Below are positions 4,650 through 5,132 of a stretch of 5,132 bases of DNA, one piece after another. Each line of letters opens with the position of its first letter. Position 1 is the stretch's first letter. This DNA is from Elusimicrobia bacterium RIFOXYB2_FULL_49_7 (lineage in GTDB: Bacteria; Fibrobacterota; OXYB2-FULL-49-7): assembly GCA_001800515.1 (NCBI GenBank), contig MGVN01000212.1, positions 1-5,132 of the forward strand. Direction: 5' to 3'. The notes under the pieces are model-generated. The model made no database searches. It was not told the DNA's origin and saw only the letters and a list, made by a program, of their open reading frames with translations. The translations under genes and the position numbers were made by a program.

Positions 4650-4803
4650 CTGGATGATCATGAGTTGTCCGTCATCCGATAAGACCCTTTGAAGCTCCCG
4701 GGCGTAGCTATTCCGGAGATTTCTGTGACGACGTGCAGCCCCCGGCGTCGCGCATCCTGTCCGGCCCGGATGCAGTAGGGGGGTAATAGGATTGGAGTGA
4801 TCA
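4650..4803 (+). ncRNA. Structured 5' leader of the GH130 gene, candidate cis-regulatory RNA
   Basis: Four hairpins can be drawn in order: 4651-4657 with 4672-4678; CTCC-GG at 4695-4701 with CCGGAG at 4713-4718; CGACG 4729-4733 with CGTCG 4746-4750; and GCATCC 4752-4757 with GGATGC 4768-4773. The loop of the third contains CCCCC (4739-4743), which could pair with the GGGGGG run at 4778-4783, just before the ribosome binding site, to form a pseudoknot. I recognise no known riboswitch class. The region is more GC-rich than the stretch just before it and shows no coding frame of its own. Confidence 0.35.
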
Positions 4804-5132
4804 ATGATAACGGTAAGAAGTGAGGGGATCGTACTTGAAAGAACGGAGAATGAATATGAAAACCAGGCGGTGCTTAATCCTGCCTGCATCGAGGTTGGCG
4901 GCGCGACTCATATGTACTACCGGGCGGTCTCGAAGGATTTTGTTTCAAGTATCGGTTACTGCATCCTGCATGAAGGCGGTATCATAGAGCGCAGGGACAA
5001 GCCTCTACTGTTTCCGGAGCTGGAATACGAGAAAAGGGGCGTGGAAGACCCTCGGATCGTACGGCTTGACGGCACCTATTACCTGTTCTATACCGTGTAC
5101 GATGGTAAAAATGCGCTTATCGCATACGCAAC
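4804..5132 (+). CDS. GH130 family mannoside phosphorylase/hydrolase-like protein, N-terminal part
   Basis: The frame runs off the window end, with 109 full codons visible. Family GH130 contains beta-mannoside phosphorylases, which cleave beta-linked mannosides with phosphate to give mannose 1-phosphate, and related beta-1,2-mannosidases. Hallmarks are LNPACIEVGG (24-33), MYYRAVSKD (37-45, the strand with the family's 'YRA'), and GVEDPRIVRLDGTYYLFYT (79-97). The EDPR motif is the region that carries the conserved acidic residue of the family. These belong to the first blades of a five-bladed propeller. The residues that separate phosphorylases from hydrolases lie beyond the window, so the reaction cannot be fixed. 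No signal peptide is seen, suggesting a cytoplasmic enzyme. ATG 4804 is the only usable start, because a stop codon (4798-4800) lies just upstream in frame, and GGAG (4794-4797) is 6 bases before it. Many relatives are poorly or wrongly named in databases. Confidence 0.9.
   Translation, partial: MITVRSEGIVLERTENEYENQAVLNPACIEVGGATHMYYRAVSKDFVSSIGYCILHEGGIIERRDKPLLFPELEYEKRGVEDPRIVRLDGTYYLFYTVYDGKNALIAYA

Noticed and set aside
4642..4692. 16-codon frame (MKHWMIMSCPSSDKTL) as a second leader peptide
   Set aside because: Its ATG overlaps the proposed -10 hexamer TAAAAT, so it would not be on the transcript from that promoter. It remains possible if transcription starts further upstream.
4650..4803. 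Cyclic di-GMP (GEMM) riboswitch upstream of the GH130 gene, suggested by the GGDEF regulator nearby
   Set aside because: The conserved GEMM core sequences and tetraloop-receptor layout are not visible in this leader.
4611..4889. Minus-strand frame of 92 codons across the GH130 leader
   Set aside because: It overlaps the start of the GH130 gene, has no recognisable domain and an unconvincing composition.

Overview
This looks like chromosomal DNA from a Gram-negative, probably anaerobic or environmental bacterium. The gene content (HAMP histidine kinase, receiver-GGDEF regulator of the 'LTxLPGN' type, DUF1579 protein, GH130 glycosidase) and mid-range base composition would fit Desulfobacterota or Nitrospirota-like lineages. 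That placement is an impression from protein style, not a demonstrated assignment. All recognisable genes lie on the + strand, and both ends of the window cut through a gene.

Layout. Bases 2-898 hold the C-terminal part of a membrane histidine kinase. Eight bases later, 907-1842 encodes its likely partner, a receiver-GGDEF response regulator with a GGDDF signature and no RxxD inhibitory site. A gene-free, AT-rich stretch of about 400 bases follows (1843-2241), ending in a good sigma70-type promoter. That promoter serves two small overlapping genes of unknown function (2242-2466 and 2444-2893). The second reads like a receiver domain that has lost all its phosphorylation residues. A strong intrinsic terminator at 2953-2994 closes this unit. 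A new promoter at about 3042-3070 then drives 3133-3780, a MerR-type DNA-binding domain fused to an intact receiver domain.

The last part holds two probably independent transcription units, each with an unusual 5' leader. The DUF1579 gene (3935-4480) is preceded by a possible 10-residue leader peptide whose stop codon lies inside a 12-bp terminator-like hairpin. The partial GH130 gene (4804 to the window end) is preceded by a promoter with a palindrome upstream of it, and by a leader of about 150 bases holding several hairpins and a possible C-run/G-run pseudoknot next to the ribosome binding site.

How it fits together. The first two-thirds is a signalling cluster: kinase, c-di-GMP-type output regulator, possible pseudo-receiver and MerR-receiver transcription factor. 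The kinase might phosphorylate both intact receivers, but the sequence cannot prove this. The DUF1579 and GH130 genes are ordinary cargo, and what is interesting about them is upstream of their start codons. I found no tRNA, rRNA, CRISPR array, insertion sequence or prophage gene.
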